A stretch of DNA of 5,310 nucleotides from an uncultured Chitinophagaceae bacterium. GTDB lineage: Bacteria > Bacteroidota > Bacteroidia > Chitinophagales > Chitinophagaceae. The stretch is taken from contig CAMLEM010000141.1 of the NCBI GenBank assembly GCA_946479005.1, forward strand, positions 1 through 5,310, read 5' to 3'. A program made the translations under genes and the position numbers. Each line of letters starts with the position of its first letter. Position 1 is the first letter of the stretch. Below, one piece after another: positions 1 to 5,310 of this stretch. The notes under the pieces are model-generated. The model worked only from the letters and a program-made list of their open reading frames with translations, made no database searches and had not been told where the DNA came from.

Positions 1-617
1 TTATTCTTGGCACCGATCACCCCGGCTACGTGGGTGCCGTGGCCATTCTGATCATCAGCCGAAGTATTGTCGGGGAGAAAGGATTTGCTGCGACCTGCAT
101 CCACATTCAGGTCCGGGTGCTCAAAATCAATTCCTGTATCGATCACCCAGGCTGTTTTTCCTGTGCCATCGCCGTATCCCACGCGGTTGATGTTCCAGGT
201 GACCAAACGGGGAGCCACAACCGTAAAACAAGTGGCCAGGCTGATCACGCGGTCCTCCTCCACGGCGCTAATCGAAGGATCATTACGAAGCGCCTGCACC
301 TGCGGGGGTGTGAGATCGGCTATGAAGCCGCCGGGCTCACCCACAAACTGCGCCTTCATCGCCACCGGTTCAATATTATTTCGGGAAAGGATCATTTCTC
401 CCGTGCTCCCGATCCCGCGCTCATTCATACCCCGCGCGTTGATCGATGTGGGATCAAAAGCCACGATATACCGGCCTTCAGTAAGGGAGTTGCTGCCCGC
501 GGAGACGGATTGCACACAGGTTTCTTCTTCGTTGGGTCCTGATGTGGATTCTTTTTTACACGACATCCATAGCATTGCCGTTACGGTCAGGAGAACCAGG
601 GTTTTTCGTTGGATCAT
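1..617 (-). CDS. Subtilisin-family (S8) serine protease lipoprotein, N-terminal part, cut by window edge
   Basis: Translating the minus strand from the ATG at 617 gives 205 open codons running off the left edge. Residues 1-20 form a lipoprotein-type leader ending WMSCKK (Cys20; the residue at -3 is Trp, so the lipobox is not canonical). An acidic Ser/Glu-rich linker follows, then a region at about 48-126 that looks like an inhibitor I9-type propeptide (starting GRYIVAF, ending ISAVEEDRVISL). The peptidase domain then begins: WVIDTGIDFEHPDL carries the catalytic Asp160 and NGHGTHVAGVIGA carries the catalytic His193. The catalytic Ser lies outside the window. The family is known to be made as an autoprocessed zymogen, and this protein should act in the periplasm or on the cell surface. 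An in-frame ATG at 641 would add eight residues (MGQANFPK); 617 is preferred because it puts the basic residues directly before the hydrophobic core. The gene is divergent from the PepSY-like gene. The S8 assignment is firm; the substrate is unknown. Confidence 0.93.
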   Translation of the reverse strand, partial: MIQRKTLVLLTVTAMLWMSCKKESTSGPNEEETCVQSVSAGSNSLTEGRYIVAFDPTSINARGMNERGIGSTGEMILSRNNIEPVAMKAQFVGEPGGFIADLTPPQVQALRNDPSISAVEEDRVISLATCFTVVAPRLVTWNINRVGYGDGTGKTAWVIDTGIDFEHPDLNVDAGRSKSFLPDNTSADDQNGHGTHVAGVIGAKN

Positions 618-660
618 TTTTGGAAAATTTGCCTGCCCCATAACGCATCAATCGTGCCCC

Positions 661-688
661 ATCATATCCCTAAGAAACGCTTTAACAA
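661..688 (-). promoter_or_regulatory. Candidate promoter for the S8 protease gene
   Basis: On the minus strand TTGTTA (688-683) is followed after 16 bp by TATGAT (666-661). The distance between TTG and TA is 19 bp, which fits both a sigma70-like layout and the Bacteroidota -33/-7 spacing, although TATGATGG matches TAnnTTTG only partly. Transcription would start near 654, leaving a leader of about 37 nt before the ATG at 617. This placement is too close to the alternative ATG at 641 and so mildly favours 617. It is a prediction from pattern only. Confidence 0.35.
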
Positions 689-776
689 GGCTTTACCCAT
701 AGGTTGTCAGCCCGATGTCATAACTGGTAAGAAAATCCAAAAGAAGTTTTAAGAGAAATAAAAAAACGGGTTCCTG

Positions 777-806
777 TTGGCACAATAATTCCAACTATGC
801 TATCAG
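777..806 (+). promoter_or_regulatory. Candidate promoter region for the PepSY-like lipoprotein gene
   Basis: TTGGCA at 777-782 is followed after 18 bp by TATCAG at 801-806, a weak sigma70-like arrangement. Overlapping it, TGGCAC-N5-TTCCA (778-793) resembles a sigma54 -24/-12 element, but has CC where the essential GC of the -12 box is expected. Either would give a leader of about 20-30 nt before the ATG at 832. Neither match is strong enough to decide the sigma factor. Confidence 0.25.
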
Positions 807-831
807 ATTTTGTTAACTCTAAAATGATCAT

Positions 832-1431
832 ATGAAAATCAAACTTCATTTATTGGCGATCGCAGGGATTGTTTTAATGGGTTCCTGCAAGAATAGCACC
901 TCTGAGTCTTCGGATGCAGCGGATTCCACGGAAACAACAATGACCACACCTTCCACGGATAACGCGAGAGTGGTTGAAGCTCCTGAAGTAGTAAGGACTT
1001 CCTTTGAATCGAAATATCCCCAGGCTACCAATGTCCGCTGGCAGTATCACCGGCCGGATATCGCAGATGTTGACTGGGATTGGAGCGGATGGACCGGGCT
1101 GGATGACAGGGATTATGCGGTCAGCTATACCTGGGACGGTAATGATTACTGGGCCTGGTATGATGAGGACGGAAACTGGATCGGCACCGTGAATCGTGTG
1201 GCGGATCACGCAACTCTTCCAACGGCGATCCATACAACAATAAAAAAAGACTATGCGGGAAGCTCTATCGTTTCAGTGGACCGTGAAAATGATAAGGACA
1301 GGACAGCCTACGAGGTGGAGCTCGACAATGGAACAAAGCTTTTGCTGGACGAGAATGGAAAGATCCTCAAAAAGAAAGACGCAATGACTGATACAAAGAC
1401 GAAAGTGAATCCAAAGGATTCAGTGAACTGA
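832..1431 (+). CDS. PepSY-like (DUF2874/BLIP-like) domain lipoprotein, 199 aa
   Basis: The product starts with a lipoprotein leader (residues 1-19, hydrophobic core then LMGSC, with Cys19 the likely lipidated residue). A low-complexity Ser/Thr/Asp/Glu linker follows (about 20-45). The remainder reads as two successive PepSY-like units. The first (about 48-123) starts PEVVRTSFESKYPQATNVRW and ends with an aromatic strand pair, YAVSYTWDGNDYWAWYDEDG. The second (about 128-181) starts LPTAIHTTIKKDYAG and ends YEVELDNGTKLLLDENGKIL. This helix, then strand, then 'DENG' turn pattern is typical of the Bacteroidota family named putative beta-lactamase-inhibitor-like or PepSY-like (PF11396). A Trp/Asp-rich insert (76-93) interrupts the first unit. 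The protein should be an outer-membrane or periplasmic lipoprotein; no enzymatic activity is expected and the role of the family is poorly known. It is a lone plus-strand gene. The start is fixed by the signal peptide. There is no obvious ribosome binding site, as is common in this phylum. Confidence 0.82.
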   Translation: MKIKLHLLAIAGIVLMGSCKNSTSESSDAADSTETTMTTPSTDNARVVEAPEVVRTSFESKYPQATNVRWQYHRPDIADVDWDWSGWTGLDDRDYAVSYTWDGNDYWAWYDEDGNWIGTVNRVADHATLPTAIHTTIKKDYAGSSIVSVDRENDKDRTAYEVELDNGTKLLLDENGKILKKKDAMTDTKTKVNPKDSVN

Positions 1432-1456
1432 TGAATTTGAGGACCAGGGAAACACT

Positions 1457-1538
1457 CATCACCTGGAATTCGTTCTTTTGGTTTCCATTACCACTGCTAA
1501 CAAAACCAGAAGAACGATGCCCGGGTGATGGGTTTTTT
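1457..1538. terminator. Long imperfect hairpin between convergent genes, likely transcription terminator
   Basis: The arms 1457-1484 and 1503-1530 are each 28 nt and pair along their whole length with an 18-nt loop. Twenty-five of 28 positions pair as plus-strand RNA, two of them G-U wobbles; the exception is a three-base internal mismatch at 1467-1469 against 1518-1520. The 3' arm is followed by GG and six T (1533-1538), a Rho-independent terminator layout for the plus-strand lipoprotein gene. The T-tract overlaps the stop codon of the convergent aminotransferase gene. In the minus direction the stem is followed only by a weak TGTTT run, so termination of the aminotransferase transcript there is less certain. 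Confidence 0.7.
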
Positions 1539-2730
1539 ATAAGGAGCGGATGATCTCCAGGATGCGACTCCCCTTTTCCCTGATCTGTTCTTCTTTCCAA
1601 AGCAGGCTAATGGATGTGGAAATGCACCGGCTCATAATGGCATCACTGCCGGAGAAATCCTTCGTCGCGTGGTGAATGACTGCTTCGCGGTGTAAGGGGT
1701 GAAGGCCGTTCAAAGTGGCCGCCTGCTTCAGGTGATCCCATTTGCGGATATAATGCCAGTTGTTTTCATACCAGTAAAAATTACCAGCCAGGATATTCTC
1801 TTTTTTCAGGCGGTCAACAAGCTGCCGGGTTTTTTCCATCGTAGGCAAAAACCAGCTCAGGAAGCTGCAACTATCCCCCTCGGGGTCCGGTATGCTGCGG
1901 AAATGGATGTCCGGCGCCTGGGAAAGCGTTTCTTTGAGGATCGCGTGATTTCTTTTTTGTATCTCCAGGAATTCGGGGAGCCTTCGTACCTGGGCCAGGC
2001 CCACTGCCGCGTGTAACTCAGAGATGCGGTAATTGTAACCAATGAAAGGATGGAGATCAGCACCCCGGTCTGCACCCAGGTGATCGTGCCCGTGGTCAGT
2101 ATAACCATCGCACTTCAGATAAACATCCTTTTCGGGGGTCAATACCACACCTCCCTCTCCGCAGGTCATCGTTTTTACGAAGTCGAAGCTTAGGGTTCCG
2201 GCCCTGCCAATGGTGCCCAGCTTTTTCCCTTTATACGAAGCGCCGATGCTCTGGCAGGCATCCTCAAGAAGAATGAGATCGTTCTCCCTGCAGATCTCAA
2301 CAAGGGCATCCATATCGGCCATGCTCCCGCACATATGCACGGGCATCACGGCCTTTGTTCTTGCAGTGATCGCTGCCCTGACGGCGGCAGGCGATAGCGT
2401 GAGAGATTCGTCAATGTCGACAAACACCGGGATGGCGCCTACACTTAGTATGGCCTCAAAACTCGCTACAAAAGTGAAGCAGGGCGTGATCACCTCATCT
2501 CCAAACCCGATACCCAGCGCAGCCATTGCAGTGCTCAGCGCGGCTGTTCCCGAGGAGGTCAGTTGGGCATATGGGGAACCGTAATAACGGCAGATCTCTT
2601 CTTCCAGCTGCCTGGCCTTCCAGTGACCTTTCCTTAACCCGTCAAAACCATATCGCATCAGGATCCCTGAACCCAACACATCGTTAAGTTCTTTTCTTTC
2701 AGCATCGCTCCAGAGTTCGTAGCCAGGCAT
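1537..2730 (-). CDS. DegT/DnrJ/EryC1/StrS-family PLP aminotransferase, KdnA-like (8-amino-3,8-dideoxy-Kdo transaminase type)
   Basis: This is a full-length 397-aa fold-type I PLP sugar aminotransferase. Visible motifs are SSGTAAL (59-65, phosphate binding), ITPCFTFVAS (81-90), LLEDACQSIGA (154-164, Asp157 contacting the pyridine nitrogen), LSFDFVKTMTCGEGG (180-194, Lys186 as the Schiff-base lysine) and GYNYRISELHAAVGLAQ (231-247). Several segments go beyond generic DegT and match what I remember of Shewanella KdnA, which converts the C8 keto form of Kdo to 8-amino-3,8-dideoxy-manno-octulosonate: RYGFDGLRKGHWKA (26-39), VHMCGSM (131-137), TDHGHDHLGADRGA (211-224), IPDPEGDS (280-287), FYWYENNWHY (318-327) and SDAIMSR (362-368). 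The oxidase partner KdnB is not in the window, so the exact substrate is unproven and another amino sugar is possible. It should be cytosolic, feeding lipopolysaccharide or surface glycan synthesis. It lies 80 bp after the GHL10 gene, with its own promoter-like element. Confidence 0.9.
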   Translation of the reverse strand: MPGYELWSDAERKELNDVLGSGILMRYGFDGLRKGHWKARQLEEEICRYYGSPYAQLTSSGTAALSTAMAALGIGFGDEVITPCFTFVASFEAILSVGAIPVFVDIDESLTLSPAAVRAAITARTKAVMPVHMCGSMADMDALVEICRENDLILLEDACQSIGASYKGKKLGTIGRAGTLSFDFVKTMTCGEGGVVLTPEKDVYLKCDGYTDHGHDHLGADRGADLHPFIGYNYRISELHAAVGLAQVRRLPEFLEIQKRNHAILKETLSQAPDIHFRSIPDPEGDSCSFLSWFLPTMEKTRQLVDRLKKENILAGNFYWYENNWHYIRKWDHLKQAATLNGLHPLHREAVIHHATKDFSGSDAIMSRCISTSISLLWKEEQIREKGSRILEIIRSL

Positions 2731-2733
2731 TTG

Positions 2734-2754
2734 ATTTGGGATTTGGGAATCGGG
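2734..2754 (-). repeat. Heptamer tandem repeat just upstream of the aminotransferase start
   Basis: On the plus strand two exact copies of ATTTGGG (2734-2740, 2741-2747) are followed by a diverged third copy, AATCGGG (2748-2754). On the coding strand this reads as CCCAAAT-type units ending three bases before the ATG at 2730, so it occupies the place where a ribosome binding site would be. The array is short and imperfect. Confidence 0.6.
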
Positions 2755-2768
2755 TTCTTCTTACTCGG

Positions 2769-2776
2769 CAAAGTTA
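2769..2776 (-). promoter_or_regulatory. Candidate Bacteroidota -7 promoter element for the aminotransferase gene
   Basis: The minus strand reads TAACTTTG here, an exact match to the Bacteroidota -7 consensus TAnnTTTG, in the 80-bp gap upstream of the aminotransferase. Transcription would begin near 2762 and leave a leader of about 32 nt that contains the heptamer repeat. The nearest TTG upstream is about 30 bp away rather than around 19-23, so no good -33 element accompanies it. Confidence 0.4.
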
Positions 2777-2810
2777 TCATTTCCACTTTTCATCCACTCC
2801 ACTTCTCAAC

Positions 2811-4352
2811 TTAAGGATTATAAAACGCCCATTTTCCATTCGGCTGCACCAGTATCGCAATTTCGCTGAGGTCACTTTCATTATTATTCTTTCCCACGGC
2901 CGTAATGACATACCGGTAAGAGAAATGTTCAGAAGAAAGTACGTCATCAAATTCAAATCCCTCCGGGGACACCACGAACCGGGAAAGATATTTGGGAATG
3001 TTCCCAAAAGTTTCCGAATGCGATTCAGTGGCATATTGGTAGATCACGTAGTATTTGATCTCAACGAGGTTCCGGGGATCGGGACGAACAGAGAATTTTA
3101 TCACTGAATCCTGGGTGATCTGCTTTTCCACGATCGGCGGCCAGGGCTTCTCATTGTCGATCCATCGCATCGGGGGAAGAAGCGCCGGGTATTTATAATA
3201 GTTATTCCTGAGGCTATCATTCCATCCGTTAGGATTCCTGTCGAAAATCTTGCTGCTGTAATAAACGCTGCCTTGCACGCCCGGGTACCGGCGAAGGAGC
3301 TTGATTTGATTGGGAAGCTCAGAAGGTTTTTTGAAAGCAGCATTGTTCTCGGTGGCTTTATAGATGCCGTGTCCAATGTAAACGTGGCGTCCGTAACTGT
3401 TGCGGCTCCACCATTCCAGCATTTTTTCATAGGCGACCTTATCGTGGCCGATCTCGAAATACAGTTGAGGTGTCACGTAATCGATCCATCCTTTTTTCAG
3501 CCAGAGAAGAATATCGGCATAGAGATCATCGTAATTCGTCTGTCCCGCCTTGCTGTCACTGCCGCGGGGATCATCTTCTTTATTGCGCCAGACACTGAAG
3601 GGAGAGATGCCAAACCGCACAAGGGGTTTCTGTTCCCTGATGGCGAAGTGCAGCTTTTGAATAATGCTGTCCGTATTACTGCGGCGCCAGTCATCCCTGG
3701 ATAATTTCGTTCCTGAGTTGCGATAAGTTGCTTCATCCGGGAATTCTTTCCCGGGGATGCGGTAGGGATAAAAATAGTCGTCCATATGGATCGCATCCAC
3801 ATCATATCTTTTCACGATATCGCGTACCACCTGCACCACGAAACGCTGGGCTTCCTTGTTTCCCGGGTCGAAATATTTCTTATCGCCGTAGGTCAGGAAC
3901 CATTCAGGCTTTGTGCGGGTAATATGGGTTGCGCTGATGGAAGAAGAATTCACATCGAACACAGCGCGGTAGGGATTTAACCAGGCGTGGAATTCCATTC
4001 CGCGTTTATGGGTTTCCGTGATCATAAACTCCAGCGGATCGTAAAAAGGAGAGGGCGGTTTTCCCTGGGTGCCGGTAAGCCACTGGCTCCAAGGCTCAAA
4101 GGGCGAGGGATAAAATGCATCAGCGGCAGGTCGTACCTGTACGATCATCGCATTCATTCCATTTTTCTGGTGCAGGTCGAGGAGCCGGATATATTCCGCC
4201 TTTTGTTTGTCGGAGTCCCAATGAGGCGAGGCAGGCCAGTCGATATTCACAACGGTGGCTACCCAAACCCCGCGAAATTCATATTTGGGCTGGGCGGAAT
4301 GCTGGAAAGTAAAACAGAGGATGGCAAAGATCGCCAGGCTTGCTTTTTTCAT
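2811..4352 (-). CDS. Secreted glycosyl-hydrolase-like 10 (GHL10/DUF187) protein, DigH/YddW-related
   Basis: The product is 513 aa with an N-terminal signal peptide (MKKASLAIFAILCFTFQHSAQ, cleavage near 20-22, no lipobox). A TIM-barrel hydrolase-like domain spans about 24-400. Family landmarks are EFRGVWVATVVNIDWP (25-40), VQVRPAADAFYPSPFEPWS (71-89), FHAWLNPYR (121-129), the acidic core DVDAIHMDDYFYPY (184-197, with Asp186, Asp191 and Asp192 as candidate catalytic or substrate-binding residues), RFGISPFSVWRN (246-257) and DYVTPQLYFE (291-300). The C-terminal part (about 405-503) looks like a fibronectin type III-type domain ending FSYRYVITAVGKNNNESDLSE. The E. coli relative YddW/DigH is known to cleave peptidoglycan glycan strands lacking stem peptides; the same role here is inferred, and another bacterial or environmental glycan is possible. 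It should act in the periplasm or outside the cell. It starts 59 bp after marR. The start is supported by the signal peptide. Confidence 0.9.
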   Translation of the reverse strand: MKKASLAIFAILCFTFQHSAQPKYEFRGVWVATVVNIDWPASPHWDSDKQKAEYIRLLDLHQKNGMNAMIVQVRPAADAFYPSPFEPWSQWLTGTQGKPPSPFYDPLEFMITETHKRGMEFHAWLNPYRAVFDVNSSSISATHITRTKPEWFLTYGDKKYFDPGNKEAQRFVVQVVRDIVKRYDVDAIHMDDYFYPYRIPGKEFPDEATYRNSGTKLSRDDWRRSNTDSIIQKLHFAIREQKPLVRFGISPFSVWRNKEDDPRGSDSKAGQTNYDDLYADILLWLKKGWIDYVTPQLYFEIGHDKVAYEKMLEWWSRNSYGRHVYIGHGIYKATENNAAFKKPSELPNQIKLLRRYPGVQGSVYYSSKIFDRNPNGWNDSLRNNYYKYPALLPPMRWIDNEKPWPPIVEKQITQDSVIKFSVRPDPRNLVEIKYYVIYQYATESHSETFGNIPKYLSRFVVSPEGFEFDDVLSSEHFSYRYVITAVGKNNNESDLSEIAILVQPNGKWAFYNP

Positions 4353-4401
4353 CAGAGTCTTTTGTTTTTATGGGTTTTGATCGCTAACTAATACAGGACG
4401 G

Positions 4402-4409
4402 CAAAAATA
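4402..4409 (-). promoter_or_regulatory. Possible -7 promoter element for the GHL10 gene
   Basis: The minus strand reads TATTTTTG, matching TAnnTTTG, just past the marR stop codon. A start near 4396 would give a leader of about 44 nt. No TTG lies at proper spacing upstream (the closest is about 28 bp away), so it is a weak call; read-through from marR is the alternative. Confidence 0.27.
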
Positions 4410-4411
4410 GG

Positions 4412-4870
4412 CTATTGGCTGCCATCCCGGAGACGGTCAAGCAGATTACTTAATGTATTAGCCTCTTCTTCTGAAAGGTTTCCGAGAATGGAATCCATTT
4501 CCTGCTGGTGTTCGTCGAGGTTTTCGAGCAATTTCTTCCCTTTATCCGTAATGATCACATCCACCAGGCGCCGGTCTTTCTTGCATACGATCTTTTTCAC
4601 CAGGCCCTTGGTGATCAGGCGGTCAACGATGCGGCTGGTATCGCTCATTTTTTCCAGCATCCTTTCGCGGATCTGCAGGGTGGAAAGTGGCTGGGGAAAA
4701 CTGCCCCGGAGGATACGGAGGATATTATACTGCTGCGCGGTAATGTCCTCTTCTTCGAAAAACCGCTTCATTTTATCCCTGAGCCAGCCAACCGTGTAAA
4801 TGAGATTGACCGCGGCTTTCTGGTAAGAATTCCGGAAGCTGGATTGCTGGATGTCCTTTTCAATGCCCAT
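4412..4870 (-). CDS. MarR-family winged-helix transcriptional regulator
   Basis: At 152 aa this has the usual MarR length and layout. Helical dimerisation regions lie at the N-terminus (about 12-40) and C-terminus (about 112-150). The winged helix-turn-helix between them includes ITAQQYNILRIL (43-54), LSTLQIRERM (62-71), the recognition helix MSDTSRIVDRLITKGLV (75-91) and the wing CKKDRRLVDVIITDKG (96-111), whose KKDRR pattern is characteristic. Members bind palindromic operators as dimers and often repress their own gene and a neighbour until a small phenolic or oxidant ligand is bound. A single Cys (96) lies at the start of the wing, so a cysteine-based redox response is possible but unsupported. 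It sits between the DinB-like gene (61 bp upstream) and the GHL10 gene (59 bp downstream), all on one strand. Its targets cannot be read from the sequence; I found no clear operator palindrome. Confidence 0.93.
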   Translation of the reverse strand: MGIEKDIQQSSFRNSYQKAAVNLIYTVGWLRDKMKRFFEEEDITAQQYNILRILRGSFPQPLSTLQIRERMLEKMSDTSRIVDRLITKGLVKKIVCKKDRRLVDVIITDKGKKLLENLDEHQQEMDSILGNLSEEEANTLSNLLDRLRDGSQ

Positions 4871-4886
4871 GCATTCAAATCTCGCT

Positions 4887-4920
4887 TAAATATAGATCAA
4901 AATACATTCTTCCGTTCAAA
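4887..4920 (-). promoter_or_regulatory. Candidate promoter for marR-family gene
   Basis: On the minus strand TTTG (4920-4917) and TATATTTA (4894-4887) are separated by 22 bp, resembling the Bacteroidota -33 TTTG and -7 TAnnTTTG pair with one mismatch in the final base. It falls in the 61-bp gap after the DinB-like gene. The implied leader is only about 10 nt, which is short. If real, the regulator is transcribed independently of the DinB-like gene. Confidence 0.33.
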
Positions 4921-4931
4921 AGCGGGCGAAG

Positions 4932-5310
4932 CTAACGGACCCCGACCCGGTTCCGCAGCAGGGCGGCGAGCTTGAAGATCGTAAATAAATGATGCGCTTC
5001 GTGAAGGAGAAAGAAATTGATCCATTGCAGGATGTCCATTGTACCATAAACCGGGTGGGAACCGGTTTTCAGGTAATCGGCTTCCTGGAAACCAGGCAGG
5101 CCGGCCGACATTTCCTTCCGGGTCGAAAGCAGGTCCTGCATCACTTCGCGGGTAGACAGGGAAAGCATATCGCGGAATGCGGGATCGCCTTCGGCGCTGT
5201 ATCGTTCAAAGCCGGGATTACCCCCTTCGAGGATCCTTCGTATGCGCTCGTTAAAGATGTGCTGGTAAGTGGCAAGGTGCACGATATTCTCAAAAATCGA
5301 CCATTTGCCC
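4932..5310 (-). CDS. DinB/YfiT-like four-helix metalloprotein, C-terminal part, cut by window edge
   Basis: Codons are open from the right edge (5309) to the TAG at 4934-4932, giving 125 residues. The fragment begins GKWSIFENIVHLATYQ, a typical first-helix motif of DinB_2-type proteins, where the 'W.I.E...HL...' pattern carries a metal-binding His (residue 11 of the fragment). The last helix has WINFFLLHEAHHLFTIFKL (96-114), where an HxxxH pair (103 and 107) would supply the other two ligands. Such three-His sites bind Zn or Ni. Family members include thiol transferases and stress-induced proteins; the activity here is unknown. The usual length of 150-180 aa means roughly 25-50 N-terminal residues lie outside the window. 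A GTG at 5282 could be taken as the start, but that would remove the conserved first-helix segment, so it is unlikely. The marR-family gene follows after 61 bp on the same strand. Confidence 0.85.
   Translation of the reverse strand, partial: GKWSIFENIVHLATYQHIFNERIRRILEGGNPGFERYSAEGDPAFRDMLSLSTREVMQDLLSTRKEMSAGLPGFQEADYLKTGSHPVYGTMDILQWINFFLLHEAHHLFTIFKLAALLRNRVGVR

Larger units (their letters stand above)
618..831. other. Divergent intergenic region between the S8 protease and PepSY-like lipoprotein genes
   Basis: About 214 bp without a convincing gene, AT-rich relative to its flanks. It must hold the promoters for two divergent genes. One candidate promoter is visible for each direction and is listed separately. 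I found no clear operator palindrome, riboswitch-like fold or RNA gene in it. Confidence 0.6.

Noticed and set aside
30..702. Two long overlapping plus-strand open frames in the first 700 bases
   Set aside because: They lie antisense to the S8 protease gene, whose minus-strand translation has clear catalytic motifs; their own translations show no recognisable domain.
2210..2584. Plus-strand open frame of 124 codons inside the aminotransferase region
   Set aside because: It is opposite the conserved PLP-binding core of the aminotransferase, and its sequence is low in recognisable features.
3987..4391. Plus-strand open frame extending past the 5' end of the GHL10 gene
   Set aside because: Most of it is antisense to the signal peptide and barrel start of the GHL10 protein; it shows no domain or plausible start signal.
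4871..4931. MarR operator palindrome in the gap upstream of the regulator
   Set aside because: AT-rich partial inverted repeats such as ATTCAA/TTAAAT are present, but none is long or symmetric enough to distinguish from chance.
4508..4975. Plus-strand open frame of 155 codons across the marR-family gene
   Set aside because: The minus-strand frame encodes a complete MarR protein with wing and recognition helix; the plus-strand product is a shadow.
1..5310. Mobile elements, CRISPR arrays, tRNA or rRNA genes
   Set aside because: No transposase or integrase frames, terminal inverted repeats, regularly spaced repeats or structured RNA motifs were recognised on either strand.

Overview
The window looks like a chromosomal stretch from a member of the Bacteroidota, most likely a Chitinophagaceae-type or related environmental genus. 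The clues are lipoprotein leaders ending in SCKK or SCKN, a Bacteroidota-type PepSY-like lipoprotein, candidate promoters resembling the TAnnTTTG -7 element, weak or absent Shine-Dalgarno sequences, and moderate GC. This is an inference from gene content; no rRNA or other taxonomic marker is present.

Layout, left to right. The first 617 bases hold the N-terminal third or half of a secreted subtilisin-family (S8) lipoprotein protease on the minus strand, cut by the left edge. A divergent intergenic region of about 214 bp separates it from a plus-strand gene (832-1431) for a small PepSY-like lipoprotein. That gene converges on a minus-strand DegT/DnrJ/EryC1/StrS aminotransferase (1537-2730) that closely resembles KdnA, the enzyme making 8-amino-3,8-dideoxy-Kdo. 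The roughly 100-bp convergent gap is almost filled by a long imperfect hairpin ending in a T-tract, probably a shared terminator. Three more minus-strand genes follow: a secreted glycosyl-hydrolase-like GHL10/DUF187 protein related to DigH (2811-4352), a MarR-family regulator (4412-4870), and a DinB/YfiT-like metalloprotein cut by the right edge (4932-5310).

The four minus-strand genes run in one direction with gaps of 61, 59 and 80 bp. That allows read-through, but promoter-like elements lie before marR, before the GHL10 gene and especially before the aminotransferase (an exact TAnnTTTG match), so this need not be a single operon. A loose cell-envelope theme links several genes: a periplasmic or surface glycan hydrolase, a possible lipopolysaccharide-sugar aminotransferase, and two lipoproteins. 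MarR and DinB-like genes are often adjacent to each other, or to stress or thiol functions. No mobile element, CRISPR array, tRNA or rRNA was seen. This reads as an ordinary chromosomal region; the most notable items are the long convergent hairpin, the solitary KdnA-like gene, and a small heptamer repeat directly upstream of its start codon.
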